From: Gliomastix tumulicola
Lineage: Eukaryota > Ascomycota > Sordariomycetes > Hypocreales > Bionectriaceae
Reading direction: 5' to 3'
NCBI GenBank assembly: GCA_001599755.1
Contig: BCHX01000011.1
Location: 377,171 to 441,170, forward strand
DNA: 64,000 nt
A program made the position numbers and the translations under genes. Positions 20,876-31,498 of the stretch are shown here, piece after piece; position 1 is the first letter of the stretch; each line of letters opens with the position of its first letter. The notes under the pieces are model-generated. The model searched no databases and was not told where the DNA came from. It worked only from the letters and a program-made list of their open reading frames with translations.

Positions 20876-21423
20876 TCAGAGGACTACCCCAGAACCCAAT
20901 CCCTCCGTCAAGAGCCGCCTCAAGACCTTGATTTCAACTTGGAGTTCGTGTAGCCTGCGGGAGATGTTAGACCAACTTCCTCCATTGGGTTTTCGTCGTT
21001 CTTGTTCACGCACTCTTCTTCGCGACTAGATCAATTAGCAATCGGTCGCGCCGTGAGGCTGATCCATTGGTGTACTTACGATTTGCAGGTCTCGCACTTA
21101 CGCCTAACACGTCGATCAGTCAATAAATGCAGCACAAGACGGCGAGGAACAACTTACGAGCCGCTGCTTCCAGTGCTTGGTAGCTGGGCCTCTTCGCGCT
21201 GCTGATAGCCATGCGTCGGTACTTGGGTCCCCTGAGTCCCCTGAGTCCCCTGAGGCTGGAATGGTACTATAGGATAGCTAGCATTGCCTTGGTACGGCAG
21301 TATGCCTGAAGCCACATCACCCTGCTGCATGTATTGCTGAACCGCGGGGGCGTGCGGGGATGGATGCATGGTCCCCGCCAACGGCCGGCCTTGAGCATGA
21401 GAATCGTTTGATTGGGGATACAT
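20876..21423 (-). CDS. Micro-exon gene: Gln/Pro/Gly-rich head, coiled-coil tail
   Basis: Minus-strand exons 21423-21158, 21103-21080 (24 nt), 21025-21014 (12 nt) and 20954-20876. Introns of 54, 54 and 59 bp carry gtaagt, gtaagt and gtgcgt donors, with ctgac/gctaat/ctaac branch-like sites and AG acceptors. All phases fit and the product is 126 residues. The head starts MYPQSNDSHAQGRPLAG and has a short repeat (QGTQGTQGTQ). The tail is RKCETCKSREEE then LHELQVEIKVLRRLL, a basic CxxC segment running into a coiled coil. The 12-nt exon encodes only part of SREEE. A tataaaag box lies 107 bp upstream. The design (large low-complexity first exon, tiny later exons coding a helix) parallels 954-1655. 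An alternative gtgaac donor for exon 3 would add a cysteine (CxxCx6C) but then hits a stop early. Function unknown. Confidence 0.5.
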
Positions 21424-21529
21424 GGTGATGAGTACGGCTTTGGACAAAGTCAAAAAGAGGGCAGACAGTCGCCTTGCTCGTGCGTTGAGTGACTGGAAAG
21501 ATTTTGACAAAGTCTCTCTGGGATCCTGT

Positions 21530-21537
21530 CTTTTATA
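21530..21537 (-). promoter_or_regulatory. TATA box (tataaaag)
   Basis: Minus-strand tataaaag, 107 bp upstream of the ATG at 21423; same octamer as at 860 and 41310. Confidence 0.6.
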
Positions 21538-24054
21538 CGCGTCGAGACGTCCCGACAATCTGGTTCGAGTGGACAAGCACCAAACCAACAGCTTTTGTCA
21601 CGGTCAAAGCCGCGGACGTCAACGTTTGCCCAACAGCTTCGCACATTTGCCGGTGTCATTTGCAACGCCGGGCTGTTCAGCGGCCCAGCCTTCGTCCCCC
21701 CGCGTCGATGAAAAGGCTTCGAGCTACCACAGAACATATACTACAGGCCTTGCAGACAAGAAGCGAAATCAGAGGCTGCCTCCATACAAGACTTTGTCCT
21801 CGCTCCTCTTGGGCTGCCCTCACCACTGACGAGCGGCTTTGCGCAGGAAAAGGGTTCCGCAAGCCACAAGCAGCTGAGCAATCATGTGTCGAGGAATGCG
21901 AGCCACCCCGCTGGTGGTGGAGCATACGGAGTCTTCCATATAGGCCCCAGAGAAATGAGGAATAGTGTCACATGATGATAAGCGAATGCGCATATCCTAG
22001 CCAGCGGGGGGGGGGGAGGGGGGACAAAAAGCGCGCACGTCATTTTTGACCGAGGCGATCACAGCCCACTAGATTGCATCTAGACTGCGTCGGGCTGCAA
22101 GATCACGCAGGGCAGTGGAGCCGGCGTACCAATGTGGCCAAACCCTGTCCATGTTCTGCCAACGAACTCCCAGCCAAGCTGTCGAAAGAGCCTTTGCGCT
22201 GTCAAAAGCAGAGCAGCCAAGAGCCAGGTAAATACCCGTTGGTTAGATTGGACAGGCCGGAAGAGGACGAGACGGACAGCACATTGGGAAGAGGTGCACA
22301 TGGATAACCCCGATCGGCCGACAAGTTTACCTCGGAGAGCGTATCCACATAGCCTATCAAGCCTTGGCTCACTTAGGAAGTAGGGCCGCTCATCCAGAAC
22401 CATTCAGGATCAGCAGTGCAGGAAGCTGCCGTCCGGGGTCGCCGTTCGCTGCTCCCAGGGGGAGAGATGACAAATAGCACTTGGCTCAGCCAGGGAGGAG
22501 AGACCAGCAGTGAGGGGGTCGCTCGCGGTTGACTTCCCGCCGCGGAAATAGGACAGTACGTCAGCCGGATCAACGCTGATGATGACTTGCAGAAAGGACG
22601 AGCTCTGGAGAGAGACACTGTGGGACGCGGACAAAAGGAAAACACGACGGACAACCCCCGATGAGTCAGACCTTCCTACTGTCGGTGCGCTAGTGGGATG
22701 TGGATCGAGTGGTCCCCATCCTTGACCGCCTGCACGGCTGTCGAAGCGAGGAAGAACGCCATGGATCCCCCGCTGCTGCGTGACCGCCAGGCCACCCCAA
22801 TGTGTACCCATCCCTGAAGACAAGCTCGAGAGCAGTCCAGGAGAACAGAATAGCGCGGAGAGCGTTCACCTCAGGCGTAGCCTTGAGAGCTTACGTCCGT
22901 GTCTTAGTCCTTGGAACCACATCGATGAGCGGTCACCATCGATATCCGATCTGCTATCAAGGCTGAGAGACGGCACGCAAGTCGGCCGCCGTCGCTCCGC
23001 GAGGCATCGGCGGTCCCGCCAGCTAGTGAGACCATATAGGTGGGCCCATCCATGTTGGTTTGTTTTTCATCGAACCGTATAGGAGAGTCCTACCACCGCC
23101 CTCTGAACGACAGGCCTCCAGAGGCGGAGCTACCGGCTGACGTGATCTGGTCTAAGAGCCCCATTCACTCCTTTCTGCTATGCCATTGGCCAAGGTACGC
23201 CAACGATTTGCCGCGATACGTCCCGACGCTCTTCTTAAATGTTTGCCTAAATAACCCCCCAAACCAACCGTTCTAGCATCAAATTTCAGTCAGGACCTTC
23301 CGCTCTCGCCAACAGTCAGAAAGCGGCCATCTCCAAGACGAGCAAGCCGGATTGACAACCAAGACGAGTAAGCCGGACTACCGATCTTGGCCAGCTATTC
23401 GGCGCAGAGACGCCAGGGCAGACTCTCGTTGGAAGCAGCCGCACACCTCGTGAGCTCGGTACTGCCAATGCATTTCCTTCACGCCTGCAAAAGCAGACCT
23501 TCCCCGTGATGAATCATCGCCTTCGGAGCTACGAGTTCTGCCAGAGCCATCCGTCCCAACGTACCTCGTCTACTCAACCGCCGACAGCGGTCCGACAACG
23601 CGGGAAACCATGCCTGCCTGGTTCAGATTGTAATTCAATTTCTACTCGTTCGTAGCCACTTTTCCCAGCAGCCCTGCCCGGAAGCGGGGTTTGGCTGGCC
23701 GTCGAGGTGCTCCGGAGGTAGCATGCCTCCCTGCCCCACCACTACCTTACGGGCTGGCTGCTCCGATGGCTTTTTTCCAGCACCAGCTGACAACGCTAGT
23801 GGCGCCCAGCCACCTCCGTCCGTCTCCCAAGCGCAGCAACAGGGAGAGAGAACAACTGCCGACATCAGACGCGACTGGTGGATGGGTTCCCCTCAGCCAT
23901 CGATTCGAACGCGCTCGGCTCTCCCATCGGTCGTACGCCACCAGGGTGGCGATCAATTCATTTTTCAATTTTGTAGAAGTTGAGGTCACGTGCATCAATT
24001 CAATCAATTCAACTTGACCTCCAGATTGAGGCCTTCAATTCCACCGAGATGCCT
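21538..24054. other. No supported gene
   Basis: I could not support a gene. A run of nine to ten G lies near 22006-22020. At 23335-23382 a ~24-bp unit (caagacgagYaagccggaYt) is imperfectly duplicated. Minus frames at 22080-22403 and 22410-22823 have no recognised motif. Confidence 0.35.
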
Positions 24055-24067
24055 TCCACGTTGACCA
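24055..24067. repeat. Target-site duplication, copy 1 (tccacgttgacca)
   Basis: The 13-mer recurs at 25533-25545 and 26309-26321 (there as part of gtccacgttgaccac), each time exactly at the edge of a LINE-like element. It is read as the duplicated target of elements C and D. Confidence 0.6.
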
Positions 24068-25531
24068 TTTGTTTGTTTGTTCGTTTGTTTGTATGTTTGT
24101 ATGTTTTCCGTCCAGCAGCATTGGGCCGCTCAGGTCCCCTATAGGGTCATGGGACGTGCTAGGCTGAACTATATAGAGGAGTACACTGTCGGAGGACTTC
24201 ACCTAGCGCTTCTTGCAAGACCTTCGTAGGAAGGGCTATCGAGCCTAACTCTCAAAGGCGGCTTTTCTACCTTTCCCTAAAGGTAGATTACTGGCATGCA
24301 CATAGTACAAGTGTCTAAGGCTATTCCTCCACCACTCGTCCTTCACCAGTTCATCTAGCATATTGTCAGCTCAAAGGTATAATAATCTAAGAAGGCATCC
24401 CATCAGCGGGAATATATCCCTCTCCGGCTAAGAATTCTCTTGCATGGGTAGGTGAAGTAGCTCCCACGCGTTGCGGCGCGAAAACTATACCCTCCACGAT
24501 CGCCAGTAGCTATAACTAAAGCCATGTATCCTATAGGGAAAAACCCCTTGAAAGGGGAAAACCCCAAGGCGGCTAGAACACTATCTAGTGACTCGGGGCA
24601 TTGGGCCCGGGCCCAGGCCCCAATAAGGGGGCGGGCTCTGCCTGATCGGGTAGATAGAAAATTTCACCATCTTCCATCTCAACATCAATTGACCCAATCG
24701 AAAGGGGAAGATCCAATGGCTCTCTCTCCATGTCACCTTTGTGCTACCTGATCGGGTAGCTCATCAGCTCTATTCAATGACGAACACACGGGAGAAACAC
24801 CGACCGGATAGCTCCGCCCGATCGAGTAGCACGACGGCTACACGGCGACTACACGGCCGGACAGCGAACCGTTTCCCCCGAATCACTAGTCTCTAGGTAA
24901 GCTCTATACTATTTTAACCCAGCGGTTTATATCTGTGTTATCTCAGTGTAGTGAGACATAATTATTGGTCTCAGTCGCAACCACGTGGCAGCCTAAGGCT
25001 GCTGAAGAAAGAATAGTCTCTAGGTAGGGTATATTACCTGTAGAGATCGGTCGAGGCAGCGAGAAGCTGTGGGTCTAGGCGAGGGTGTAACAGCCCAGGT
25101 CATTAAGCAGCTATAGCTATAGAAGAGTGTCAGAGAGGCGTGAGAGCCCTGAAGTAACCCAAGGGCAATAAAGCCCGGGGGGTTAAGCAGTAGGTTGCTA
25201 CATGTATCTAGGCAGCTAAAGCTGCAGAGGTTAGTCGGTTGGTCGGTCAGTCGGAGAGGGCACTAGGCCCCATGTGTTGGATGGCTAGCGAAGCTAGAAA
25301 GTCAAGGCTCAGGAAGAGCCTAAGGTAGTCGGTAGAAAGGAGTGCCCAAAGGCCATGTTAAGAGCTCGCGAAGCTCATTATCCTCAGTGCTAGCCATGGC
25401 GAAGAAAGGTTAACTCTCTAGATTCCTTTCTTTCGTTGGTTGTAAGGGTCCTGATAAGCCCTAAGTTAGATTGCTGTGAATTTTAGCCTGCGAAATTTAT
25501 TGCCAAGAGAAAATTCTTACAGGAGAGAGTT
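24068..25531 (-). mobile_element. Short LINE-family element C (1.46 kb, non-coding)
   Basis: In minus orientation it begins aactctctcctgtaagaatt and ends with a (TTTG)n tract (as read on plus, 24068-24105) next to a conserved 3' segment that can fold: cagcagcat... and gtcccctatagggtc. It is an inverted copy of element B (37178-38667) over its whole length, with many small differences. Its 3' end also matches the Tad1-type LINE (37060-37160). Internal gatcgggtag-like motifs recur three times. No coding frame. Most likely a non-autonomous derivative moved by the LINE machinery. Confidence 0.6.
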
Positions 25532-25546
25532 GTCCACGTTGACCAC
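25532..25546. repeat. Target-site duplication, copy 2 (gtccacgttgaccac)
   Basis: Sits between elements C and D and serves as the flank of both. Confidence 0.6.
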
Positions 25547-26307
25547 TTTTATTTATTTATTTATTTATCTAATTTTCCGCCGTGTGGGAATAGGGCGGGA
25601 TTTCCAGCGCCTCAAGAGCCCACCAACCGCCAAAACGAGGGCGTAAAAACGACGTGCTAGGCAGCAAAGGAAGGAAATACAAAGATATAGAAGGTGTAGA
25701 GGCCCTGCCTCTCCCTATCCTCCGGCCAGAGGCCTAGCCAACCAGTCCCTCTAGATCTCTCCCTCCAGGCCTCTAGCAGATAAAAGGCATAAGCCAGAAG
25801 GTCAAGTGAGGTAGCCGCCGCCGCCGGCTTGCCTCAACGCGTACTCTCAACGCCCCATCCTCTGCAAGAATTCCCTTCAATAGTGACAGAGTAGCAGTAC
25901 GGCTTCCTGCTCAAGCCGCCACCCAGGGGCCCGGGGGCACAAGGCGTCGTAAACCCCTTAGGTGTTGGCGCCGCTGCCGGCCAAGGGGGAAAACCTATCT
26001 CTAGCTGCCTGGCCTCCAGGCCAGCTAGCCGGTAGGGAAAAACCCCAAGGCACAGAGGGGCTACACGAAGTAGCGATGCTGTTCTGGAAGACAGCTGTGT
26101 CGAGCACTCTAGGCCTGCCGCAGTACCCAAAAGGCTTCTCACGGCAGCACAACTGGCGAACTCTCGCGTTTGCCATGCCAGTTGTGTGGCTGTTAGAGCA
26201 ATACCGCTCTAGCAGCCTCCAAGGTGCGGATGCCCTGCCGGAAGGCCGGCCCCACGATCTAGCGCTAACAGCGCCGAAAGGGAGAAAAAATTTTCAGGAG
26301 AGAGTTG
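25547..26307 (-). mobile_element. Short LINE-family element D (0.76 kb, non-coding)
   Basis: In minus orientation it starts aactctctcctgaaaatttt, the same 5' terminus as elements B and C, and ends in a (TAAA)n tail (on plus, tttatttatttatttattta at 25547-25567). It is flanked by perfect 15-bp copies of gtccacgttgaccac. The interior differs from B and C. No convincing coding frame. Confidence 0.55.
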
Positions 26308-26322
26308 GTCCACGTTGACCAC
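26308..26322. repeat. Target-site duplication, copy 3 (gtccacgttgaccac)
   Basis: Right flank of element D, identical to 25532-25546. Confidence 0.6.
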
Positions 26323-26520
26323 CCGTTGAAATGTGCGGTGGTTTAGGGTAGCCTGTAGCCTCGTCAAACCCGCCGGCCAAACTTGGTCCATGGTGCCCCC
26401 TACTACCCCCTTTTGGTGCATGCCCCGCCCTTACAGTAGTAGCGCGAGCGCGTCTCCGCTTTCGTCGCGTCTCGAGAACCTCTAGTAAGCGATTGTAACG
26501 TATTTTGTTCTTTGTAGATA

Positions 26521-26611
26521 TCAATGGAGAAAACTTTTCATAACAGCGAGAACGAATTTTTGAAACAACAGCCACGCAAAAGAACAAACACTCCAGCCTG
26601 CGGTCGCGATA
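26521..26611 (-). repeat. Dispersed repeat, copy 1
   Basis: About 85-90 bp nearly identical, in inverted orientation, to 45180-45264 (core gagtgtttgttcttttgcgt ... gttgtttcaaaaattcgttc). Similarity fades on both sides. Origin unknown; both copies lie beside transposon debris. Confidence 0.6.
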
Positions 26612-27660
26612 GGCTTCGACGGGCGCATCTTCCCCCACGATGCTGTGTGTCCATCGGCGCCTCGTCGCGGCCACAGGCCGGAAAAGAGCGCAAAACCCTA
26701 CGAGCAAGCCACGAAAACAACGCACCCGCCCCCAACCACGCGCCCATACCTGACACCACCACACTTCATGCAGTGCGACGACCGAGCTCAAACACTATCA
26801 ACAGCATGATATCCAACACAACAAATATATGGTCACCTATGGGTCCCTAGCGCCTCGCCGCTCGGCCCATTTCGTCAACGTTTGCGACGCCCCGCTACGC
26901 CGACATGCCCGACAGACCGGTGTATCCCCTCTCATCAACTGCCCGCCAGGCGCTCGGCAGCCAACATACAAAGTCCACACAATACTACAGGTTCCAGACA
27001 GCATAGATCGCTGTCGCCCCCCTCCCCCCAACCTTGGTGACGGAGGCTTGGTCACCCTCCGCCACTCGGCTCGTCGGCTCTGAGGAGGCAGTCGCGAGAG
27101 GGCGGGCATACCTGGCCGTCTAACATGTCGGAGCGAGCGGAGCATTACACTACACGAAGGTGTTGGCAGCAGCCATGGCCAACGTCGTCAGGGGCTGCAC
27201 ACACGGAACACACAAAGCCACATAGGAACCCAGCTGGAGGCAACAGAACAAAGGCACACCCAAATCAGAGAACACACAGAATCCTGGGGGCACGAGGAAG
27301 GCAATCACACAGGCAAAGCCGATGGCTGGGGGGAGACTGAAGGTACACGGCCGCACGCATGGTGGCGTTAGCCACCGACAGATCCACAATACGCAGACAT
27401 CATACAGAACGCATTTGGACACAACAGATGAGAAAATCTGGGGAACAAACAGATTGGAAAACATATGGAGTCTTCAACAGAAATGGATGTAATTAGCAGA
27501 GAGAAACGGCGGGAAACCTGGGGACAGCTGGCCTTTTTCCAACAAAAGAGGCGAAGTGGGGCGTGCACAGGATGGGCGCTTCGGCTGCCAGCCAGGACCT
27601 GCCACCGGACATAGCTGCTGGACATGGCGGCTGCAACCGAGTAGGAATTGAAACTGAAAC
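26612..27660. other. No supported gene; A/C-rich stretch
   Basis: Possible 5' non-coding part of the following hAT element. The stretch 27190-27310 is rich in cacaca/gaacacac. I did not find its terminal inverted repeat. Confidence 0.35.
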
Positions 27661-29520
27661 TGAAAAACTGATATCAATGGACGCCAACGAGCCGATCAAG
27701 CACCGGCCGACTCCGGGCCGCGACGTATTCAGTGCGCCGGTCGCCAACCCGGAGGCTTTGCCTGAAGACTGGGAGATTTTCCCATGGACGAAATTCCGGG
27801 CTTTTCAATCTCCGCCCGCGCTGGAAGGCATACTTCATGGGTATGGCAGCATGGTTTCGGCATCCAAGCCTGCGACTTTCCCACCAAGAGTAAATGGGTT
27901 TGCGGTCCTTGCCTATGGAGGCATAGGCCCCAAACGTCGAACTTCTCGGCCGTCGGTACCCAGAATATCGAGAAGCACCTGTTCCGGGAGCATGGACTCG
28001 TGGATGAGTCCGGAAAGAGGAAGGTGCCCACTCTTTGGAAGGGAGTGCAGGAGAAGACTCCCTCGAGGAGCATCGTGGAAATGCTGAACCTCGATACGTC
28101 AGACCCGAAAGAGCAAGCGATCGCGAACGCCCTCATCTAGCGGTTTGATAAGGACCGTTTTCAAAGACTGCTAGTCGAGTGGGTGGTCGACGCCAACATC
28201 GCCTTTCGCCAACCCGAGCATGCCCGGCTTCGATGTATATTTGAATACCTGAACCCATCCGTTGCCTCGACAAATGCTTATATCTCCCACGATACCGTTC
28301 GAAGGCGAATCGTCGATCTCCATATCCGACAGAAGGCACTCATCATCGACCACCTGAGGAGTGTTCCCGGTCAAATCCATATCGCGTCCGATGGCTGGCG
28401 CTCGAGGAATCGGCACGCTCTGTATGGGATTGTCTGTTTCTATGTTGATAGAAATGGAGTCCCGTCGAAGCTTGTACTTGGCCTGCCTGAGTTGAAGACA
28501 TGCCACTCAGGGCAGAACATTGCGGCCCGGATCCTCGAGATCTTGGAGAGCTATGAAATACTGGACCGGGTGGGATACATAACACTGGATAACGCGGGCA
28601 ATATGGAGACAGCAACAGAGGAGATTGCGGCAGCGCTGGGCTTCGGCCCGAAGAGACGGAGGGTGCGATGCTTCGGCCACGTCCTCAACCTAGTGGTCAA
28701 GGCGTTATTGTTTGGGCACAAGGCTGAGGCATTCGAAGCTGAGATTGGTGGGGAGTCTGGGTCATTCAGAGAGCCCAATGATCCATGCCAGGAAGCCTAT
28801 GGACGTCATCTGCGACAATCAGACTCGTTGGCTGTCAACTCTGTATATGATGCGATGCGGTCTCCTTTTACGTCCGTTTCTTGAAGACCTAGTGGAGAAG
28901 GTCATGCTTGACTTCAGCAAAGAATGCCGCAACGGGGTTAGAAAGAGAGGAGATGCCTCTCTGCCTCCGAGAGGAGAGTCTCCTCAGCGAGAAGGATTGG
29001 AAGGTGATCGAGTTGATGGACAAGATGCTTGTTGATTTTGAAGAGTCACTGCGGATGTTGAAGGCGACGCCCAGAGCCGGCTGCGCAAAGGAGGGCGCAT
29101 CGAGGCATACGGCAATATGTGGGACGTTGCCTCGACGTACGAATTTTTAATGGATAGCGTGGAGGAGTGGAAGGCAGCGGCGGAGAGGTACCCGGATCCG
29201 GAGCACTTCAAGATCAACATTAACTTGGGGTGGGCCAAAGTGAACGAGTACTATACGAAGCTGGACGAGACACCGGCGTACTATGCCTCCGCCATTCTCG
29301 ATCCGGTCTCACGCTGGGGGTACTTCGAAAATACATGGAGCGAGGAGGCGCAGCTGCCATGGCTCCAGGCGGCGAAGACGATGGTGAGGGCACTGTGGGA
29401 CGAGGAGTACAAATCACTGCCGATTCTGTCAGATCTGGATGGGGAGCCTCCGTTCAAGCGGTTGAAGGTGATGAGTGCTCTCGAAAGACACCGCGCGCAT
29501 AGAACCTCGTCTTCGAAGTC
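27661..29520 (+). pseudogene. hAT transposase, broken
   Basis: First frame from about 27815: a BED-type zinc finger (WVCGPCLW ... NIEKHLFREHGL), then a TAG at 28138-28140, then the frame continues (RFDKDRFQRLLVEWVVDANI). The catalytic RNase H-like region is clear: IHIASDGWRSRNRHALYGIV, VGYITLDNAGNMETATEEI, VRCFGHVLNLVVKALLFGHK. After about 28790 it shifts frame (MDVICDNQTRWLSTLYMM), shifts again (LLSEKDWKVIELMDKML), and from 29117 reads TYEFLMDSVEEWKAAAERYP and PAYYASAILDPVSRWGYFEN. The C-terminal hATC dimerisation block is missing; the sequence runs into the opposite-strand DDE element near 29500-29530. The amber fits CAG to TAG. At least three frame changes, so inactive. Confidence 0.78.
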
Positions 29521-30639
29521 GGCGTAGATGGCAATCTGATCCTCCAACATATCGCCGTCAAAGTCACCATCCCTAGCAAGCTCTCCAAAGTAATCGACCC
29601 ACGGCCAGGAAGAGACATGAAGCATGCTCTCCCACCATTCTTCAATCTTGCCATTTTTGGCTCTCGGCGCTACCTTGTAGGAGTCCTTCAGGTGCTTCCC
29701 TTGTTGGAAGACTCGTCCATGCCATTCAACACGGCCATCTGCGGCCAAAGCAAAGTTCCAATGAGCTGCTGCAATGAGCGGGGTTTCGCTGCCTCTGTCC
29801 GCCTGCAAGGACCACGGCCGGATGCCGTACGCATCACATGTAGTTAGGTACTACTTCAGAACGCTCAAGGCAGTCATAGCCGAATGACCGACATAGAACC
29901 AGATGATGTTGCGTGAGTATGCATCGATGGCAGCGTATATCTCGAAGCCATACGCCTTGAGTTTGTCGTGACCATCAATGCACCACTAATAGTTTGGCCC
30001 TAGCGCAAGAAACCGTCCCTTTTTCCGCCAAAACATCCTTTTACGGATCTCAACCTCATTTGGGAACATAGTCTTGTACATCGCAAAGGGAGGGTCTCTT
30101 GGTACCCAGAGCTGCATTTACTGACAACGATAAGACTGAAGAAGGCTTTTCCCATAGCCAGAAATCGCATTGGATCGTCGTGTCATTTCAATGATGGCTT
30201 TCTCAGTCGTCTCCAGCAACGCAAGACGTTCTTCGTCGCTGTTGATCCTCCGCACCCAGCGCCAGTCCAGGTGAAGCCTGAGGCGTTTCAGACCTCCTTT
30301 GGTAATCGGCCAGCCCTATCTCTATAGGACGCTCAACGTCTGCTTCTCACTGAGCCCAACGCGAAATATTAGGTCGTGAGTAGCCTCAATCAGCTCCGGA
30401 CTCTCTTTGGTACGAGCTTGCTGGCGCAGTAGGCCCCAGCTTGCGACTCGGCGTGAGATTGTGCTGAGGTTGACGGTGACATGATGCTTCCGAAGCTTAT
30501 AATGAATCTTGCGTCGTGACACACCGTTGAGATAGAGGTGGGTGACATAATCGCGGTAGCGGTCAATAGCATTGGGAGGCCGCGCCATGTCGGGGACTGG
30601 AGGAAAAGGGATGGGTGAGCTTCTGGATCCTGAAAACAT
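29495..30639 (-). pseudogene. DDE/integrase-core transposase-like gene with five stops
   Basis: One minus-strand frame from ATG region 30639 (MARPPNAIDRYRDYVTHLYL) to about 29495, broken only by stops at 30324-30322, 30318-30316, 30120-30118, 29988-29986 and 29853-29851. It has an N-terminal helix-turn-helix region (GVSRRKIHYKLRKHHVTVNL), then the integrase-type core: WCIDGHDKLKAYGFEIYAAI (first Asp), AYSRNIIWFYVGHSAM, SLQADRGSETPLI (second Asp) and NGKIEEWWESML (Glu). This matches the fungal rve-like family that carries an HTH in front of an integrase core. Four or five stops are explained by CAG/CAA to TAG/TAA. The 3' end meets the hAT relic, which runs in the opposite direction. Confidence 0.68.
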
Positions 30640-30728
30640 GAGTACTAAACAGCACTAGACCGCAGCGGCCTGGCAGCGGGACCGCTCTCACGAGTGGCTG
30701 GAGGGGCTCGGCATTCCGTCGCCCCTTA

Positions 30729-31371
30729 GTGGAACTCGGCCAGACGAAAATTTACAGAGCCCCTGGCTCCCCTGCAGACGGCGTCACACCTTCCCCTTAC
30801 ACTATTCTGTCCGTTGAAGAGTTCGTGGTTGTTGAGACAGGAGGTATGAGTGAGTGGATTATATTGTTCGTTACAGTCTATCAGTGGCCTGGGGGCATTG
30901 CCCTCTCTATATACTGCTAACTCTGTGGGCCGCAGGATCTCTCATGGGTGCCCCACACGACCCTCTGACGCAACTGTCCCATGTGTTCCTGCAGCAGCGG
31001 CGTCATGCCCACAACCAACCCCGACGTCGTTAGCGAGGTGCCCGCCTCGGACGAGGATTCTCGCCGCCGGAATGCCCAGCGGAAGAGTGCCGGAGGGTCG
31101 ACCCGGCCCAGCGTCCGCCGCAGACCGGCGGCCGGGGTTATGGTACGGACAGCGAGTCCTCACGACGAGGCTGTGGATACTGACCTACCCAACTGGCTAG
31201 AAGAAGAAGCAGGCGAAGAAGCTGCCTCCTCGCGGCACGGTCCGCCACTTCCCATGCCGGCAATACGTCGCTCGCGCTCACAAGGCTCTCGGTCACGAGT
31301 GCAGCTCTCAAAACAATGTGTTCAGCTACCCTAAGCCGGTACCTCAGGGCGTGTGCTGACATGGGCGGCCA
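30729..31371 (+). pseudogene. 5' part of cysteine-motif gene split by LINE insertions
   Basis: A candidate first exon (MELGQTKIYRAPG ...) ends at a gtatga donor at 30844; an intron with gctaac branch ends cgcag at 30935. Downstream, frames change: one reads TDLPNWLEEEAGEEAASSRH, another CRQYVARAHKALGHECSSQN. In the fungal cysteine-motif proteins I have in mind, the second would follow the first and read CxxC...HxC, so the Y may stem from TGC to TAC. The LINE target duplication starts at 31355. The gene resumes at 38668. Frame disagreements suggest decay besides the insertion. Product function unknown. Confidence 0.4.
31355..31371. repeat. Target-site duplication, copy 1 (gctgacatgggcggcca)
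   Basis: Perfect 17-bp match to 37161-37177, flanking the LINE; 15 bp recur at 38668-38682 after element B. Confidence 0.8.
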
Positions 31372-31498
31372 CCTTCCTCTGTAATCATACTTTCTTGGCA
31401 CGGTGGTGTTAAGAAAGTAGCCGAAGCACACATACATTCGCCTAACAAGTGCACACAACTCCTTCAATCTGCGCCCTGCGCAGCCCCCGGCGGCCGCG

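Noticed and set aside
21009..21020. Zn2Cys6-like CxxCx6C in the 20876-21423 gene
   Set aside because: It needs the gtgaac donor, after which the frame stops at once; the gtgcgt donor keeps a coiled coil open and removes the third Cys.
22080..22823. Two minus-strand frames, one with a hydrophobic stretch
   Set aside because: Low-complexity Ser/Pro content, no start or splice context, no recognised family.
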